Shown: positions 10,575 through 21,284 of the stretch, piece by piece
Position numbering within the stretch: the stretch's first letter is position 1
Layout of the letters: every line of letters starts with the position of its first letter
DNA from: an uncultured Amylibacter sp.
GTDB lineage: Bacteria; Pseudomonadota; Alphaproteobacteria; Rhodobacterales; Rhodobacteraceae
Direction of reading: 5' to 3'
Length of the DNA: 64,000 nucleotides
Assembly: GCA_905181935.1 (NCBI GenBank)
Contig: CAJIZV010000002.1
Span: 620,001-684,000, forward strand
Position numbers and translations under genes: made by a program
Notes under the pieces: generated by a model
What the model saw: only the letters and a program-made list of their open reading frames with translations
What the model was told of the DNA's origin: nothing
Databases searched by the model: none

Positions 10575-11333
10575 TTAGCTCGCACTAATAGCAATCCGCT
10601 TAATTGCTGTTATTAATCCTCCTCCATTCTTTAGGACTCGATCCCTAACAGTTTTTAATGGTTCAAAGGTAACGGCCATATGATGCGCGTTTGCATGCAA
10701 CATTGAGCTATCATTTAGCATTAGACCTACATGCCCACTCCAAAAAATTAAATCACCACGTAATAAAGATGCGTTTGACTGTATTAAATAACCTAGCTCA
10801 GCTTCTTGCTCGATACTATCACCTGGACAATTCAGCCCAGCACCTCGTAAAGCAGCGGAAATTAAACCTGAACAATCAATTCCATATTGAGAATTTCCTC
10901 CCCATAGATACGGTATTCCCAAATATCGCTCAGCAACTTTTACAAAATCATTTTTCTTATTAGCAATGGGTTCAATCTGCATTTGAGGTATGTAAACACC
11001 AGAATCTAATTCAACAAAACTATTTTTTTTATTAATAACTGTTATTTCAGATTGATAAGGCAAGTGCATCAGGGGCACTGTTTTAATATTTGGATCTAAA
11101 TAAATATGTGCCCCCAAACTACAAACTCGGTTCGTAGGCTTAACCCAGTTAGACAGATTATCCTCAGCAACAATTCCAGAATAATCATCAGCAATTCGCT
11201 TGCCGTATGCCCAACCTTCAATAATTTTAGTTACCTTAAACCCATCTCCAAAAAGCATTTGGCGTTGTAATTCACTTTTTGTTTCATTCAAAATATTACA
11301 CACAGGTTTACATACTCGAAAAATATTATTCAT
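10575..11333 (-). CDS. C40 family (NlpC/P60) peptidase with SH3-like N-terminus
   Basis: A 252-residue cysteine peptidase. The N-terminal half has bacterial SH3-like segments (VCSLGAHIYLD, SFVELDSGVYIP). The catalytic half has Cys154 in GIDCSGLI and His201 in FWSGHVGLM, so the dyad is intact. Such enzymes cut D-Glu-diamino-acid bonds in peptidoglycan stem peptides. No signal peptide is evident, which suggests recycling of muropeptides in the cytoplasm. It overlaps the end of the M17 peptidase gene by 8 bases, so the two are probably one transcript. Confidence 0.85.
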   Translation of the reverse strand: MNNIFRVCKPVCNILNETKSELQRQMLFGDGFKVTKIIEGWAYGKRIADDYSGIVAEDNLSNWVKPTNRVCSLGAHIYLDPNIKTVPLMHLPYQSEITVINKKNSFVELDSGVYIPQMQIEPIANKKNDFVKVAERYLGIPYLWGGNSQYGIDCSGLISAALRGAGLNCPGDSIEQEAELGYLIQSNASLLRGDLIFWSGHVGLMLNDSSMLHANAHHMAVTFEPLKTVRDRVLKNGGGLITAIKRIAISAS

Positions 11334-12705
11334 ACCGCGCCTCTATGACCGATAACATTGCACGTGCAGATTGGCATGCACCTCCATGTGTGCGAGCAGG
11401 CTTTGCAACTGGGCACCAGCCATATAAATCCAAGTGAACAAAACTTTTTGCTTGCACTACAAACCTACGTAAGAATAGTGCGGCAGTTATTGCGCCCCCA
11501 AAGCCACCTTTAGGCGCATTATCAAGATCTGCCACATCTGGTTGAATTAGTTCTTCATAGGGGTCCCAAAATGGCATTCTCCATAATGGGTCAGCACTAA
11601 AAATAGAAGCCTTTTCAATCTCATTGGCAAGTTCATCATCATCAGTAAAAAAAGGTGGTACATCAGGACCTAAAGCAACTCGCGCAGCACCTGTTAAGGT
11701 TGCATTACAAACTAAAAGATCAGGTTTGTCTTCATCAGCCAAGGCTAATGCATCAGCCAAAACTAAACGTCCCTCTGCATCAGTATGATTAATTTCAACA
11801 CTCAGGCCTTTACGGCTTAATAAAATATCTTGAGGCCTATATGCATTTGCAGAAATAGAATTTTCAACAGCAGGTACAATCACACGTAAATGCACATTAA
11901 GTTGAAGAGACATAATCATATGGGCTAAACCCAGAACAGTTGCTGAGCCACCCATATCTTTTTTCATTAAGCCCATCGAAGCAGTTGGTTTAATGTTTAG
12001 ACCTCCCGTATCAAAACAAACGCCTTTTCCAACCAAAGTAACCTTTGGGTCACTTTTTTTCCCCCAGCGCATATCTAGCAACCTAGGTGCCTGGTCAGAT
12101 GCACGTCCAACAGCATGGATCATAGGAAAATTATTTTTTAATAAGTCGTCCCCCTTAATAACAGTAACTTTGGCTTTATGTTTTTTTGCAATCTTGCAGA
12201 AAGCGTCTTCTAATGCATCTGGCCCCATATCATTACTAGGCGTATTTATTAAATCACGTGTAAGAAAATCACCTTCAGCTTCAATTAAGATACGCTTTGT
12301 ATCAATTGATTCAGATGCTTTAAGTATTGCTAATGAACCTGGTTTTTTCTTGTATCGATCAAAAGTATAAGCGGCTAAAACCCATGCAAGATGTGCATGT
12401 TCTAAATCTAATCCTGAAAGTCCCGAAACAATTTCATAAGTACCTTTTGGTAATTTAAGTGCAACAGATCCCATATGGTGTCGTCCACGCAATCTTACAG
12501 ATTTCTTTCCCCAACCAACCAAAACTGAAGAAATTGTGCCGTTACTATTTGGTAAAATTAATATTTGCCCCAAATCCGCAACAAAGGCGTTTGCCTTTAC
12601 CCACGCGTTAATATCTAATTTTTCAACTAGCAAATCTAGTTTATCACTTTCCACTACATGTATGGGAATAGATATTTCTGATTTTAATGCAAATTTGGGT
12701 AACAT
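11326..12705 (-). CDS. M17 family leucyl aminopeptidase
   Basis: A 459-residue cytosolic metallo-aminopeptidase that removes N-terminal residues from peptides, active as a hexamer. Seen: the catalytic C-terminal domain with VGKGVCFDTGGLNIKP, MKKDMGGSATV and the signature NHTDAEGRLVLADAL, which carry the two-metal ligands. The N-terminal domain is diverged, as in the PepB-like branch. The start at 12705 is set by a CGGAG 8 bases upstream. A longer in-frame start at 12756 would add 17 residues with no such signal. It pairs with the downstream C40 peptidase. Confidence 0.9.
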   Translation of the reverse strand: MLPKFALKSEISIPIHVVESDKLDLLVEKLDINAWVKANAFVADLGQILILPNSNGTISSVLVGWGKKSVRLRGRHHMGSVALKLPKGTYEIVSGLSGLDLEHAHLAWVLAAYTFDRYKKKPGSLAILKASESIDTKRILIEAEGDFLTRDLINTPSNDMGPDALEDAFCKIAKKHKAKVTVIKGDDLLKNNFPMIHAVGRASDQAPRLLDMRWGKKSDPKVTLVGKGVCFDTGGLNIKPTASMGLMKKDMGGSATVLGLAHMIMSLQLNVHLRVIVPAVENSISANAYRPQDILLSRKGLSVEINHTDAEGRLVLADALALADEDKPDLLVCNATLTGAARVALGPDVPPFFTDDDELANEIEKASIFSADPLWRMPFWDPYEELIQPDVADLDNAPKGGFGGAITAALFLRRFVVQAKSFVHLDLYGWCPVAKPARTHGGACQSARAMLSVIEARYE

Positions 12706-12857
12706 TAGTAAACTCCGGTTTTCAGAGAAATCTAACTTATTTTTGCATCTAAGCAATGCTAACTATTTTAATAAAGCCTAGAAAGCAATGTTTATACACG
12801 TTACTGCATAAATAATTTAGAATGAATATTGAAAGATAAAAAGAATGGTATTGGCAA

Positions 12858-12886
12858 TTGAACTTCTCAAGATAGAAAAGTAGAAT
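12858..12886 (+). promoter_or_regulatory. Candidate sigma-70 promoter for carbonic anhydrase
   Basis: TTGAAC at 12858-12863 and TAGAAT at 12881-12886, separated by 17 bases, in a gap between divergent genes. The -10 ends 40 bases before the chosen ATG. Both boxes are close to consensus and the spacing is optimal, but the region is AT-rich, so a chance match is possible. Confidence 0.5.
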
Positions 12887-12926
12887 TAGATTTAGCAAAA
12901 ATACTATAGCCGTGAAAGATTTTAAT

Positions 12927-13583
12927 ATGAATAGCTCTACCACGCCACTCCCAAGTAGCCTTGTAAGTCGTTATCATGGCTGGAAAGCTACTAGTTTTAA
13001 GGAAAATAAAGCATGGTATGCACGATTAGCAGAAGGTGGCCAACATCCACGAACGATGATTATTTCATGTTGTGACAGTCGTGTGCACGCAACTTCAATT
13101 TTTGGTGCGGATACTGGCGATTTTTTTATTCATCGTAATATTGCTAATTTAGTACCACCCTATGCTCCAAATGAAGATTACCATGGAACTTCAGCAGCAG
13201 TAGAATATGCTGTAACCGCTTTAGGTGTTACTAACTTAATAGTAATGGGACATACACTATGTGGAGGCATTCAAGGGTGTCATGATATGTGTTCAGGCAA
13301 AGCCCCTGAGTTAGAAAAAACTACAAGTTTTGTTGGCCGATGGATGGATATCTTACGCCCAACCTATGAAAAAGTTGCAAGTGAGGGTGGCACAGACGCT
13401 GAGCAAATTAAACGTTTAGAGCATGAAGGTATTATGACATCTATTGACAATTTAATGTCGTTTCCATTTGTGTCTAAACTTGTTGATGCAGAAGAACTAG
13501 CTTTACATGCTGTTATCTTAGATATCAGTGATGGAACGCTTGAGCAATTTGATCCTTTAACTGGAAGCTTTTGCCCAATCTAA
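12927..13583 (+). CDS. Beta-class carbonic anhydrase
   Basis: A 218-residue zinc enzyme interconverting CO2 and bicarbonate. The metal site is complete: Cys48 and Asp50 in SCCDSRV, His109 and Cys112 in GHTLCGG; FFIHRNIANLVPP follows the first site as expected. Bicarbonate may serve carboxylations and pH control. An ATG at 12927 is used; a GTG five codons earlier is also open. It converges on asd with a terminator hairpin between the two genes. Confidence 0.93.
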   Translation: MNSSTTPLPSSLVSRYHGWKATSFKENKAWYARLAEGGQHPRTMIISCCDSRVHATSIFGADTGDFFIHRNIANLVPPYAPNEDYHGTSAAVEYAVTALGVTNLIVMGHTLCGGIQGCHDMCSGKAPELEKTTSFVGRWMDILRPTYEKVASEGGTDAEQIKRLEHEGIMTSIDNLMSFPFVSKLVDAEELALHAVILDISDGTLEQFDPLTGSFCPI

Positions 13584-13616
13584 TCTTAATTCATAATATT
13601 TATAAAAAATTAGAAA

Positions 13617-13653
13617 TAAAAAGGACACCCAAAAAATCAGATGTCCTTTTTTT
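13617..13653. terminator. Bidirectional intrinsic terminator between carbonic anhydrase and asd
   Basis: Stem AAAAAGGACA at 13618-13627 pairs with TGTCCTTTTT starting at 13642, with a 14-base loop. The run of T after the right arm, and the matching A run before the left arm, give U-tracts in both directions, as suits two convergent genes. Confidence 0.8.
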
Positions 13654-13666
13654 AAATTATAATTAT

Positions 13667-14689
13667 TTATCCTTTTTTTAGAACTCTTCGTCCTAAAAGT
13701 TCAGCAATTTGAACAGCGTTAAGCGCTGCACCTTTGCGGAGATTATCTGAAACACACCAAAGATTTATACCATTATCAATCGTACTATCTTGGCGAATTC
13801 GGCTAATGTAAGTAGCATATTCTCCAACGCATTCAATCGGCGTCATATAGCCACCATCTTCACGCTTATCGATAACCAAGATGCCTGGAGATTCACGTAA
13901 AATTTCACGTACCTCATCTTCATCAATAAATTCTTCAAATTCAATATTTATCGCTTCTGAGTGACCAACAAACACTGGAACACGTACACAAGTTGCAGTT
14001 ACTTTAATTGAAGGATCAATAATTTTTTTTGTTTCAGCAACCATCTTCCATTCTTCTTTGGTAGATCCATCATCCATAAACACATCAATGTGAGGGATCA
14101 CGTTAAATGCAATATCTTTAGGATAAACTTTTGCCTCAACCTCTCGTCCTGGGACGTATTTACCTTTTGTTTGATTCCATAACTCATCTATTGCCTCTTT
14201 ACCTGTACCCGAAACGGATTGGTATGTAGATACAACAACACGTTTTATTTTAGCGCGATCATGTAAAGGCTTTAGTGCAACAACCATCTGAGCTGTTGAG
14301 CAATTTGGATTGGCTATTATATTTTTATTTGAATAACCCATTATTGCATCTGGATTACATTCTGGAACAATTAAAGGCACTCGAGGATCATAGCGGTAAA
14401 GAGAGCTATTATCTATTACAATACAACCGGCCGCTGCTGCTATTGGGGCATATTTTCTTGTTGCGTCTGAGCCAACTGCAAACAATGCGATATCCCAACC
14501 CGTAAAATCAAAGGTGTCCAAATCCTTAGTTTTCATAGTTTTGTCGCCAAGCATACATTCTGTTCCCAATGACCTGCGACTCGCAAGCACTTCGATCGCA
14601 TCGATCGGAAACTGACGTTCATCAAGAATATTTAGAATTTCACGGCCTACATTTCCTGTAGCGCCGACGACAACAACACGGTAACCCAT
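13667..14689 (-). CDS. asd: Aspartate-semialdehyde dehydrogenase
   Basis: A 340-residue enzyme reducing aspartyl phosphate to aspartate semialdehyde with NADPH, the branch point to lysine/diaminopimelate, threonine and methionine. Nucleotide-binding GATGNVG at 9-15 and catalytic Cys130 in NPNCSTAQM are visible. The start at 14689 is fixed by AGGAG five bases upstream and by MGYRVVVVG; an upstream extension to 14761 looks non-coding. It lies downstream of leuB on the same strand with about 120 bases between, so cotranscription is possible. Confidence 0.95.
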   Translation of the reverse strand: MGYRVVVVGATGNVGREILNILDERQFPIDAIEVLASRRSLGTECMLGDKTMKTKDLDTFDFTGWDIALFAVGSDATRKYAPIAAAAGCIVIDNSSLYRYDPRVPLIVPECNPDAIMGYSNKNIIANPNCSTAQMVVALKPLHDRAKIKRVVVSTYQSVSGTGKEAIDELWNQTKGKYVPGREVEAKVYPKDIAFNVIPHIDVFMDDGSTKEEWKMVAETKKIIDPSIKVTATCVRVPVFVGHSEAINIEFEEFIDEDEVREILRESPGILVIDKREDGGYMTPIECVGEYATYISRIRQDSTIDNGINLWCVSDNLRKGAALNAVQIAELLGRRVLKKG

Positions 14690-14813
14690 TTTAGGTCTCC
14701 TAAAAGTTAAATTTTGGACACGTCCCAATTCAGACAAAACGCCTATACCGCGCTGTAGCAAAAAAGGGAAGAGGGCGCACTAATTGCACACCCCAGATAC
14801 TCATTTTATTAGT

Positions 14814-15920
14814 TTAAAGAGTCGCATTTAGTTCTAAAATAATTGCATCACCCATTTCAGTACAACTTACTGCTTTACCACCATCAGATTGCATCAAATC
14901 ACCCGTGCGAATGCCTTTACCCAAAATACTTTCAACAGCAGCTTCCAAACGATCTGCTTCTGCTCCCTGATCAAAAGAATAACGTAAGGCCATTGCAAAG
15001 CTTAAGACACACGCACTTGGATTAGCCTTGTTTTGGCCCGCAATATCAGGTGCAGAGCCATGTACAGGCTCATATAATGCTTTAGGTCGTCCGTTTGCCA
15101 TAGGGGACCCAAGAGAGGCTGATGGAAGCATACCTAATGATCCTGTAAGCATTGCAGCTGTATCTGATAATAGATCTCCAAATAAATTATCTGTTAAAAT
15201 AACATCAAATTGTTTTGGAGCCCTAACCAACTGCATAGCACCGGCATCAGCATACATGTGCGATAGTTCTACATCTGAATAATCAGCTGCGTGAACTTCT
15301 GTCACAACATCTCTCCATAGAATACCACTTTCCATGACATTTGCTTTTTCCATCGAACAAACTTTATTATTTCTGCGGCGTGCCATTTCAAATGCACTTC
15401 GCGCAACACGGTCAATTTCATCTTCAGTGTAACGCTGCGTATTAATACCAACACGTTTATTATCTTCTATGAATATTCCACGTGGTTCACCAAAATAAGA
15501 CCCTGAGGTTAGTTCACGAACTATCATAATATCCAAGCCAGAAACTAGCTCTTTTTTCAAAGATGAAAAATCAGCTAAGGCATCAAAACATTGGGCTGGA
15601 CGTAAATTTGAAAATAGATCCATTTCCTTCCGCAATCGCAAAAGGCCCCGCTCTGGCTTAACAGAAAAGTCTAAATTATCATATTTTGGACCGCCTACAG
15701 CACCCAATAATACGGCATCCACGCTTTGTGCTCTGGCCATTGTATCATCATGTAACGGCGTACCGTGAACATCGTATGCAGCACCACCAACTAAGTCTTC
15801 TGAAACGTCAAATTTCAGATCACGCTTTTGACCAAGCCAGTCAATTACTTTACGTACCTCAGCCATAACTTCTTGACCAATGCCGTCACCAGGCAGAATT
15901 AATAATGATGGATTATTCAT
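14814..15920 (-). CDS. leuB: 3-isopropylmalate dehydrogenase
   Basis: A 368-residue NAD-dependent oxidative decarboxylase, third step of leucine synthesis from 2-oxoisovalerate. Seen: GDGIGQEV at the start, the substrate arginine region [11 protein letters not shown], the metal-binding [13 protein letters not shown] block and [12 protein letters not shown] for NAD. Length is normal. An AGGA precedes the ATG. It is separated from leuD by 172 bases containing a terminator-like hairpin, so leuB may be partly independent of leuCD. Confidence 0.95.
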   Translation of the reverse strand: MNNPSLLILPGDGIGQEVMAEVRKVIDWLGQKRDLKFDVSEDLVGGAAYDVHGTPLHDDTMARAQSVDAVLLGAVGGPKYDNLDFSVKPERGLLRLRKEMDLFSNLRPAQCFDALADFSSLKKELVSGLDIMIVRELTSGSYFGEPRGIFIEDNKRVGINTQRYTEDEIDRVARSAFEMARRRNNKVCSMEKANVMESGILWRDVVTEVHAADYSDVELSHMYADAGAMQLVRAPKQFDVILTDNLFGDLLSDTAAMLTGSLGMLPSASLGSPMANGRPKALYEPVHGSAPDIAGQNKANPSACVLSFAMALRYSFDQGAEADRLEAAVESILGKGIRTGDLMQSDGGKAVSCTEMGDAIILELNATL

Positions 15921-16045
15921 AATTTTTTCCTAAAACTATTTTGAGAATTGTTAATACCTCACTGACTAAGGTTCAAGTCACTGGAGGTTTCACATAATAA
16001 ATACTTTATTTTTAATACGTCAATTGATGCCTATTAATACTGAGC

Positions 16046-16075
16046 AACAAAGGGCTCTCCAGAGAGCCCTTTGTT
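16046..16075 (-). terminator. Hairpin between leuD and leuB
   Basis: A perfect 13-bp inverted repeat: left arm 16046-16058, right arm 16063-16075, loop CCAG. On the minus strand it comes 17 bases after the leuD stop. The following bases are only moderately T-rich, so it may be an attenuating or RNA-protecting hairpin rather than a full stop. Confidence 0.6.
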
Positions 16076-16092
16076 ATTTAAATATTTTGTTA

Positions 16093-16698
16093 TTACAACC
16101 AAGGTTTAGTTTCTATTTGTGCTTTTTCATACGCATCAACTGCATCAATCTTTTGAAATGTTAGCCCAATGTCGTCTAAACCATTCATCAAACAATGTTT
16201 TTTAAATGCATCAACTTCAAATATATATTCAGTTCCATCTGTTGCAGAAACTGTTTGGTTTTCTAAATCAACTGAAATGCGTGCATTTTCACCTTTGGAG
16301 GCATCTTCCATTAATACGTCTATAGCTTCCTTAGGAAGCATAATTGGTAAAATACCATTTTTGAAACAATTACTATAAAAAATATCAGCATAACTTTCTG
16401 AAATTACAACTGAAATTCCAAAATCTTTTAGTGCCCACGGAGCATGCTCACGTGAGGAGCCACATCCAAAATTTTCACCTGCAACAATTATTTCAGCATT
16501 ACGATATGCAGGTTTATTTAAAACAAAATTTGAAATTTCTGAACCATCGAGATTGTAACGCATTTCATCGAACAGATTTACGCCTAAACCTGAGCGTTTA
16601 ATAGTTTTTAAAAATTGTTTTGGAATAATCATATCAGTATCGATATTGACTAATGGCATAGGCGCCGCAACTCCAGAAACATTAGTAAACTTTTCCAT
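16093..16698 (-). CDS. leuD: 3-isopropylmalate dehydratase small subunit
   Basis: A 201-residue subunit of isopropylmalate isomerase, which with LeuC interconverts 2- and 3-isopropylmalate. Characteristic: [19 protein letters not shown] near residues 14-32 and the swivel-domain [17 protein letters not shown]. Its ATG shares a base with the leuC stop (TAATG), and a GGAGGAG lies just upstream inside leuC, so the two subunits are translationally coupled and should be made in equal amounts. Confidence 0.95.
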   Translation of the reverse strand: MEKFTNVSGVAAPMPLVNIDTDMIIPKQFLKTIKRSGLGVNLFDEMRYNLDGSEISNFVLNKPAYRNAEIIVAGENFGCGSSREHAPWALKDFGISVVISESYADIFYSNCFKNGILPIMLPKEAIDVLMEDASKGENARISVDLENQTVSATDGTEYIFEVDAFKKHCLMNGLDDIGLTFQKIDAVDAYEKAQIETKPWL

Positions 16699-18113
16699 TA
16701 TGCTCCTCCATTGAATGTTCGAATGTCCGTTAACTTTCCAGTAATAGAAGCTGCTGCTGCCATTGCTGGAGATAATAAATGCGTACGGCCACCTCGGCCC
16801 TGACGGCCCTCAAAGTTACGGTTTGAAGTTGCAGCACAACGTTCTTCTGGAGCTAATTGATCAGGATTCATTGCTAAACACATAGAGCAGCCTGCCATAC
16901 GCCACTCAAAACCTGCATCCATAAAAATTTGAGCCAAACCTTCTTCTTCGGCTTGAGCACGGACCAGACCTGAACCAGGAACAACCATTGCCCTCATTCC
17001 ATTTTTAATTTTTTGCCCTTTTAGAACTTCAGCTGCTGCACGTAAATCTTCAATGCGGCCATTCGTACAAGATCCAATAAAGACAGTGTCAATTTCAACA
17101 TCTGATAGTTTTTGACCAGGTGTTAGACCCATGTAGGCCAGAGCACGCTTTACTGCTTCAATCTTACCGCCTTTAAAGTCTTCTGGAGCTGGAACAACCG
17201 CGTCAATTGGCAAAACATCTTCAGGCGATGTACCCCAGGTTACCGATGGTGCAATATCTTCAGCTTTAATAGTAATTATCTGATCAAAATTAGCATCTTC
17301 ATCGGTATATAAGCCTTTCCAGTTTTCAAGAGCCAGGTCCCAGTCTGAACCTTTTGGAGCGTTTGGACGACCATTACAATAATCAAATGTTTTTTGATCT
17401 GGTGCAATTAGGCCAGCGCGCGCACCACCTTCAATTGCCATATTGCAGACGGTCATACGACCCTCCATAGATAAAGCCTCTATTGCTTGACCACAGTATT
17501 CAATTACATACCCAGTTCCACCAGCTGTGCCCGTTTTGCCAATTACATTCATCGTAATATCTTTAGCTGTAACACCGGGAAGCAAAGACCCTGTAATTTC
17601 AACTTTCATATTTTTTGATTTTTTCTGAATCAAAGTTTGTGTAGCTAAAACATGTTCAACTTCGGATGTGCCAATGCCATGCGCCAATGAACCAAATGCG
17701 CCATGCGTAGCAGTATGACTATCTCCACAAACAACAGTCATTCCAGGCAGTGTCCAGCCCTGCTCAGGACCAACAATATGTACAATGCCCTGACGCACAT
17801 CAGATACTGGATAATAGTGAATACCGAATTCCTTAGCATTCACATCAAGAGCATCCACTTGAATACGACTTTCTTCGTTATCAATGCCCTGCACGCGATC
17901 CGTTGTTGTTGGAACATTGTGATCGGGCACAGCTATTGTTTTATCTGGCGCCCGGACGGTGCGGCCTGCCATACGTAAACCCTCAAAAGCTTGAGGAGAC
18001 GTTACTTCGTGAACTAAATGCCGGTCGATATATAAAAGGCATGTTCCGTCTTCAGCTTCATGGGCTACGTGTGCGTCCCAAATTTTATCATAAAGTGTTT
18101 TAGGTGCGGACAT
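16698..18113 (-). CDS. leuC: 3-isopropylmalate dehydratase large subunit
   Basis: A 471-residue aconitase-family subunit carrying the 4Fe-4S cluster. Cluster cysteines are visible in FIGSCTNGR and [39 protein letters not shown] and the C-terminal [26 protein letters not shown] blocks are typical. An AGGAG lies about 9 bases before the ATG. First gene of the minus-strand leuC-leuD-(leuB-asd) group. No leader peptide rich in leucine codons was seen in the 284-base gap upstream. Confidence 0.96.
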   Translation of the reverse strand: MSAPKTLYDKIWDAHVAHEAEDGTCLLYIDRHLVHEVTSPQAFEGLRMAGRTVRAPDKTIAVPDHNVPTTTDRVQGIDNEESRIQVDALDVNAKEFGIHYYPVSDVRQGIVHIVGPEQGWTLPGMTVVCGDSHTATHGAFGSLAHGIGTSEVEHVLATQTLIQKKSKNMKVEITGSLLPGVTAKDITMNVIGKTGTAGGTGYVIEYCGQAIEALSMEGRMTVCNMAIEGGARAGLIAPDQKTFDYCNGRPNAPKGSDWDLALENWKGLYTDEDANFDQIITIKAEDIAPSVTWGTSPEDVLPIDAVVPAPEDFKGGKIEAVKRALAYMGLTPGQKLSDVEIDTVFIGSCTNGRIEDLRAAAEVLKGQKIKNGMRAMVVPGSGLVRAQAEEEGLAQIFMDAGFEWRMAGCSMCLAMNPDQLAPEERCAATSNRNFEGRQGRGGRTHLLSPAMAAAASITGKLTDIRTFNGGA

Positions 18114-18269
18114 AAAATGTCTCCTCCGCTAGAATTTTGCTTATGGGTAAGTAATTGATATCACGCGCCTAGACATCAGTCTGCACAGATCAAAATCGCC
18201 GTAAACCGCCACGGTAATCTTTTCTTGTCATCAATATCGTTAATTTCGTTCATGTAGTTGCAATACATC

Positions 18270-18321
18270 TTTACTAGAAATTCTTCAAGTACCACATGTA
18301 TATTCAGAATATTCTAGTAAA
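18270..18321. repeat. Inverted repeat in the gap between asparaginase and leuC
   Basis: Arms of 15-16 bases (18270-18284 and 18306-18321) pair with one bulged base around a 21-base loop. It lies after the asparaginase stop and before the leuC start, both minus strand. It has no clear U-tract in that direction, so it may be a weak terminator or an operator for leuC. Otherwise this 284-base gap shows only the leuC Shine-Dalgarno. Confidence 0.45.
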
Positions 18322-18397
18322 AATTTTATACAAGACTAATCATAGCAACTAAATAGGTTAGATAATCAAATAATATGTTGAAAGCTTATACTTTAGT

Positions 18398-19372
18398 CTA
18401 CAACAAAACTTCAGCTGGTCGGATGCCGCCCACAATTAAGCCTGCAGCATTTTTTAAAGTAGGGCACATTCGTTTTTGAACCATGGGGTGAGCTTTGTTA
18501 GCCACCCCCAAACGAACTAATAGTGCAGCAATTGCAGATTCAGAACCGCGTGTGGCACCATCTTCAATTTTTAGTGCTATACCTAAGCCCTCATCTGGTA
18601 AAATTGCAGTAAATACACCTTCAGCCCCCGTTTTCAAAACAACACGCCCACCAATAGCACCCATCAATTCAGTGCAAGCTCGTCCTTCACCAGCAACTAA
18701 TAAAGGATACTTTGCCATCGCCTCTACCAACCGGATAGAGGCATTTCCCCGAGCTCCAGAACCCATGCGAGCCATAGCGGTCGCTAATCCTTTTAGACTT
18801 GTAGAGAAATTCGGTGCGGAACAGCCATCAATACCATGTCCTGATGAAATTTCCCCTGTCATTTCTTCAAACGCCAATAAAACTGCTCTTTGAACTGGGT
18901 GATTTATATCTACATATTCAGAATCGCCTGCCAAATGTTTATTAAGCGTTAAAAACCCACAATGCTTTCCTGAACAATTATTATGAATTTGGCACGGTTT
19001 TTCATCAGACTTTACCAGTTCGTTTGAAGTCTTTTTCCCTGTTGGCCAATGAGTCCCACAGCGCAAATCATTTTCTGATAGGTTTAGAGCAGACAACCAA
19101 TTAGAGACAGCTGACGTGTGCACTAGATCACCTTGATGTGATGCACATGAAAGCGCTAATTGAGCAGGTGATAAACCAAAAGCATCTGCTGCACCACTTT
19201 CAACCATCGGTAAAGCTTGTAAAATTTTACTAGATGAGCGAGGTAAAATCTCTTCCATTGGGTTTCCCCAAAATTCAATAATATCACCCATCGCATTTAC
19301 TACTACAGCATGCCCGCGGTGCTGGCATTCCAAAAATGAACCACGCCAAACCTCTACCAATACCTCTGACAT
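18398..19372 (-). CDS. Asparaginase, type II/thermolabile family (Rhizobium AnsA-like)
   Basis: A 324-residue protein of the asparaginase class first described in Rhizobium etli, unrelated to the E. coli enzymes. Diagnostic blocks: PRSSSKILQALP, ALSCASHQG and NNCSGKHCGFL, which hold the Ser-Lys pairs and the cysteine of the active site. It would hydrolyse asparagine to aspartate and ammonia in the cytoplasm. The start at 19372 is chosen because an AGGA sits 6 bases before it; an ATG four codons earlier lacks a signal. It is divergent from the IalB-like gene. Confidence 0.85.
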   Translation of the reverse strand: MSEVLVEVWRGSFLECQHRGHAVVVNAMGDIIEFWGNPMEEILPRSSSKILQALPMVESGAADAFGLSPAQLALSCASHQGDLVHTSAVSNWLSALNLSENDLRCGTHWPTGKKTSNELVKSDEKPCQIHNNCSGKHCGFLTLNKHLAGDSEYVDINHPVQRAVLLAFEEMTGEISSGHGIDGCSAPNFSTSLKGLATAMARMGSGARGNASIRLVEAMAKYPLLVAGEGRACTELMGAIGGRVVLKTGAEGVFTAILPDEGLGIALKIEDGATRGSESAIAALLVRLGVANKAHPMVQKRMCPTLKNAAGLIVGGIRPAEVLL

Positions 19373-19526
19373 TTCGATCCTCAATTAAATAATTTTACTA
19401 AAATTAGCCTAGTCCAGATTGAGGGCTGGAATCGAGGTCTATTTTTGTTATAACACTAATGATTATTCCACATAAAAAGTGTTAAGCCAGAGTGGAAAAA
19501 AGTAACTAAAAAGGTTGAGCCCAGTC

Positions 19527-20045
19527 ATGAACAAAATAGTATTTTCAATTTTAATTGTTACAATTTCTTTTTTTGGATCAATGGCGTCAGCAAGAAAGCG
19601 TGTTGCAGTCTTTCAAGACTGGGCAGTTTTTACCGCGGATAAACATAAAGAGTGTTGGCTAGTCTCGGCTGCCGCTAAAGTTGAAAACACCCGTGGCGGC
19701 AAACCAGCAATAAACGTAACTCGCGGTGATATTATACTTTGGGTTTCAATCCTACCAAAACAAAAAGTTTATGGTGAGGTAGCTTTTACTGGAGGATATC
19801 CATTTAAAAAAGGTAAAATGTTAAAATTACAAATTGGCTCAGCCAAGTATGACTTAATTTCAAAAGGCGATTACGCTTGGTCTGCCTCTCCAGAAATTGA
19901 CACAAAAATCCGCGTTTCAATGACAAAGGGCTCCACCGCTATTGTAACTGCAGAGAGCCAGCGTGGAACAAAAACTAAAGATACCTTTTCGTTGAGAGGC
20001 TTTACTGCTGCGCTCAAGGACGCAAAGTCGCGTTGTGGTATATAA
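19527..20045 (+). CDS. Invasion associated locus B (IalB) family periplasmic protein
   Basis: A 172-residue secreted protein: signal peptide about 1-22 (cleavage near SMASA), then FQDWAVFTADKHKECWLVSAA, the two-cysteine motif of the IalB family; the last Cys lies next to the C-terminus (RCGI). The name comes from a Bartonella invasion locus, but the family is widespread in non-pathogenic alphaproteobacteria and its role there is unknown, so no virulence function is implied. It lies 65 bases upstream of rlmN on the same strand. An in-frame TTG four codons earlier is a poorer start. Confidence 0.75.
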   Translation: MNKIVFSILIVTISFFGSMASARKRVAVFQDWAVFTADKHKECWLVSAAAKVENTRGGKPAINVTRGDIILWVSILPKQKVYGEVAFTGGYPFKKGKMLKLQIGSAKYDLISKGDYAWSASPEIDTKIRVSMTKGSTAIVTAESQRGTKTKDTFSLRGFTAALKDAKSRCGI

Positions 20046-20110
20046 TTTTGCCCCTTCTTATCTGTAAAAAAATATTCTAAAAGCTGATTTAAGAAGTTAG
20101 GATAATTTCC

Positions 20111-21283
20111 ATGACAAGTACTTTGCCCATTACACCAGACGTAATGACCATACCACGAAAACCTATTGAGGGTGTATTACCTAATCTAATTGGCCTGCAA
20201 CGTGCTTCATTATCAAATGCGTTGGCAGAAATTGGTACCCCACAAAAACAAATCAAAATGCGCGTTGCTCAAATCTGGTCATGGATATATGTTAAAGGTG
20301 CTAGGTCTTTTGATGAAATGACCAATCTTTCAAAAAGTTTTCGAGAGACATTAATTGAAAACTTTTCCATAACGAGACCTGAAATTATTACCCGTCAAAT
20401 TTCAAAAGATGGCACTCGAAAGTACTTATTACGTGTCACTGGCGGACACGAACTAGAAGCAGTTTACATTCCTGAAACAGACAGAGGTACTTTATGTATT
20501 TCTAGCCAAATTGGCTGTACCCTGACATGCACATTTTGTCATACAGGAACCCAAAAATTAGTACGAAATCTGACACCCGCAGAAATTGTAGGTCAGATTT
20601 TAATTGCTCGTGATGATTTAGAAGAATGGGATAAACCTACAGGTGATAAACGTTTAGTCTCAAATATTGTTCTAATGGGCATGGGTGAACCTCTTTATAA
20701 CACTGATAATGTACGTGATGCTATGCTGATAGCAATGGATAATGAAGGCATTGCACTCTCACGACGTCGTATTACATTATCAACATCTGGTGTGGTTCCA
20801 GAGATTATCCGCGCTGGTGCTGAAATTGGATGTATGTTAGCAATTTCTTTTCACGCCACAACTGATGATGTGCGTGATGTTTTAGTGCCGATTAATCGCA
20901 AACATAAAATTGCTGAATTATTAGACACTTGTAGAAATTACCCACGCCTATCAAATTCTGAACGGATTACTTTTGAATATGTAATGTTGAAAAATGTAAA
21001 CGACACAGACGCCGATGCACACAGATTAGTTAATCTAATTTCTGGCATCCCGGCAAAAATAAATTTGATACCATTTAATCCTTGGCCAGGGTCTGGATAC
21101 GAACGCTCTGATTGGAAACGAATAGAAGCATTTGGAGATATCGTAAACAAAGCTGGCTATGCGAGTCCGGTTCGAAGGCCACGTGGTGAAGATATTATGG
21201 CTGCTTGTGGGCAGCTTAAAAGCGAAACCCAGCGCGCTCGTAAATCTGCAAAAAAAATGGCTCAAGAAGTAAAAGGGCAATAA
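20111..21283 (+). CDS. rlmN: 23S rRNA/tRNA (adenine C2) methyltransferase RlmN
   Basis: A 390-residue radical-SAM enzyme that methylates C2 of A2503 in 23S rRNA and A37 in some tRNAs. The 4Fe-4S cluster motif is Cys136-x3-Cys140-x2-Cys143 (CTLTCTFC); Cys366 in AACGQL is the resolving cysteine. GMGEPLYN and the RRITLSTSG block are typical. An AGGA 9 bases upstream supports the ATG. The L,D-transpeptidase lipoprotein gene starts one base after its stop. Confidence 0.96.
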   Translation: MTSTLPITPDVMTIPRKPIEGVLPNLIGLQRASLSNALAEIGTPQKQIKMRVAQIWSWIYVKGARSFDEMTNLSKSFRETLIENFSITRPEIITRQISKDGTRKYLLRVTGGHELEAVYIPETDRGTLCISSQIGCTLTCTFCHTGTQKLVRNLTPAEIVGQILIARDDLEEWDKPTGDKRLVSNIVLMGMGEPLYNTDNVRDAMLIAMDNEGIALSRRRITLSTSGVVPEIIRAGAEIGCMLAISFHATTDDVRDVLVPINRKHKIAELLDTCRNYPRLSNSERITFEYVMLKNVNDTDADAHRLVNLISGIPAKINLIPFNPWPGSGYERSDWKRIEAFGDIVNKAGYASPVRRPRGEDIMAACGQLKSETQRARKSAKKMAQEVKGQ

Positions 21284-21284
21284 C

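Noticed and set aside
12749..12943. Hydrophobic 64-codon minus-strand frame between the M17 peptidase and carbonic anhydrase
   Set aside because: It spans the carbonic anhydrase promoter and start, has no ribosome site, and its hydrophobicity follows from AT-rich sequence.
15965..15990. tRNA-like GGTTCAAGTC segment in the leuD-leuB gap
   Set aside because: The bases on either side do not form a T-stem and no acceptor or anticodon stem can be drawn.
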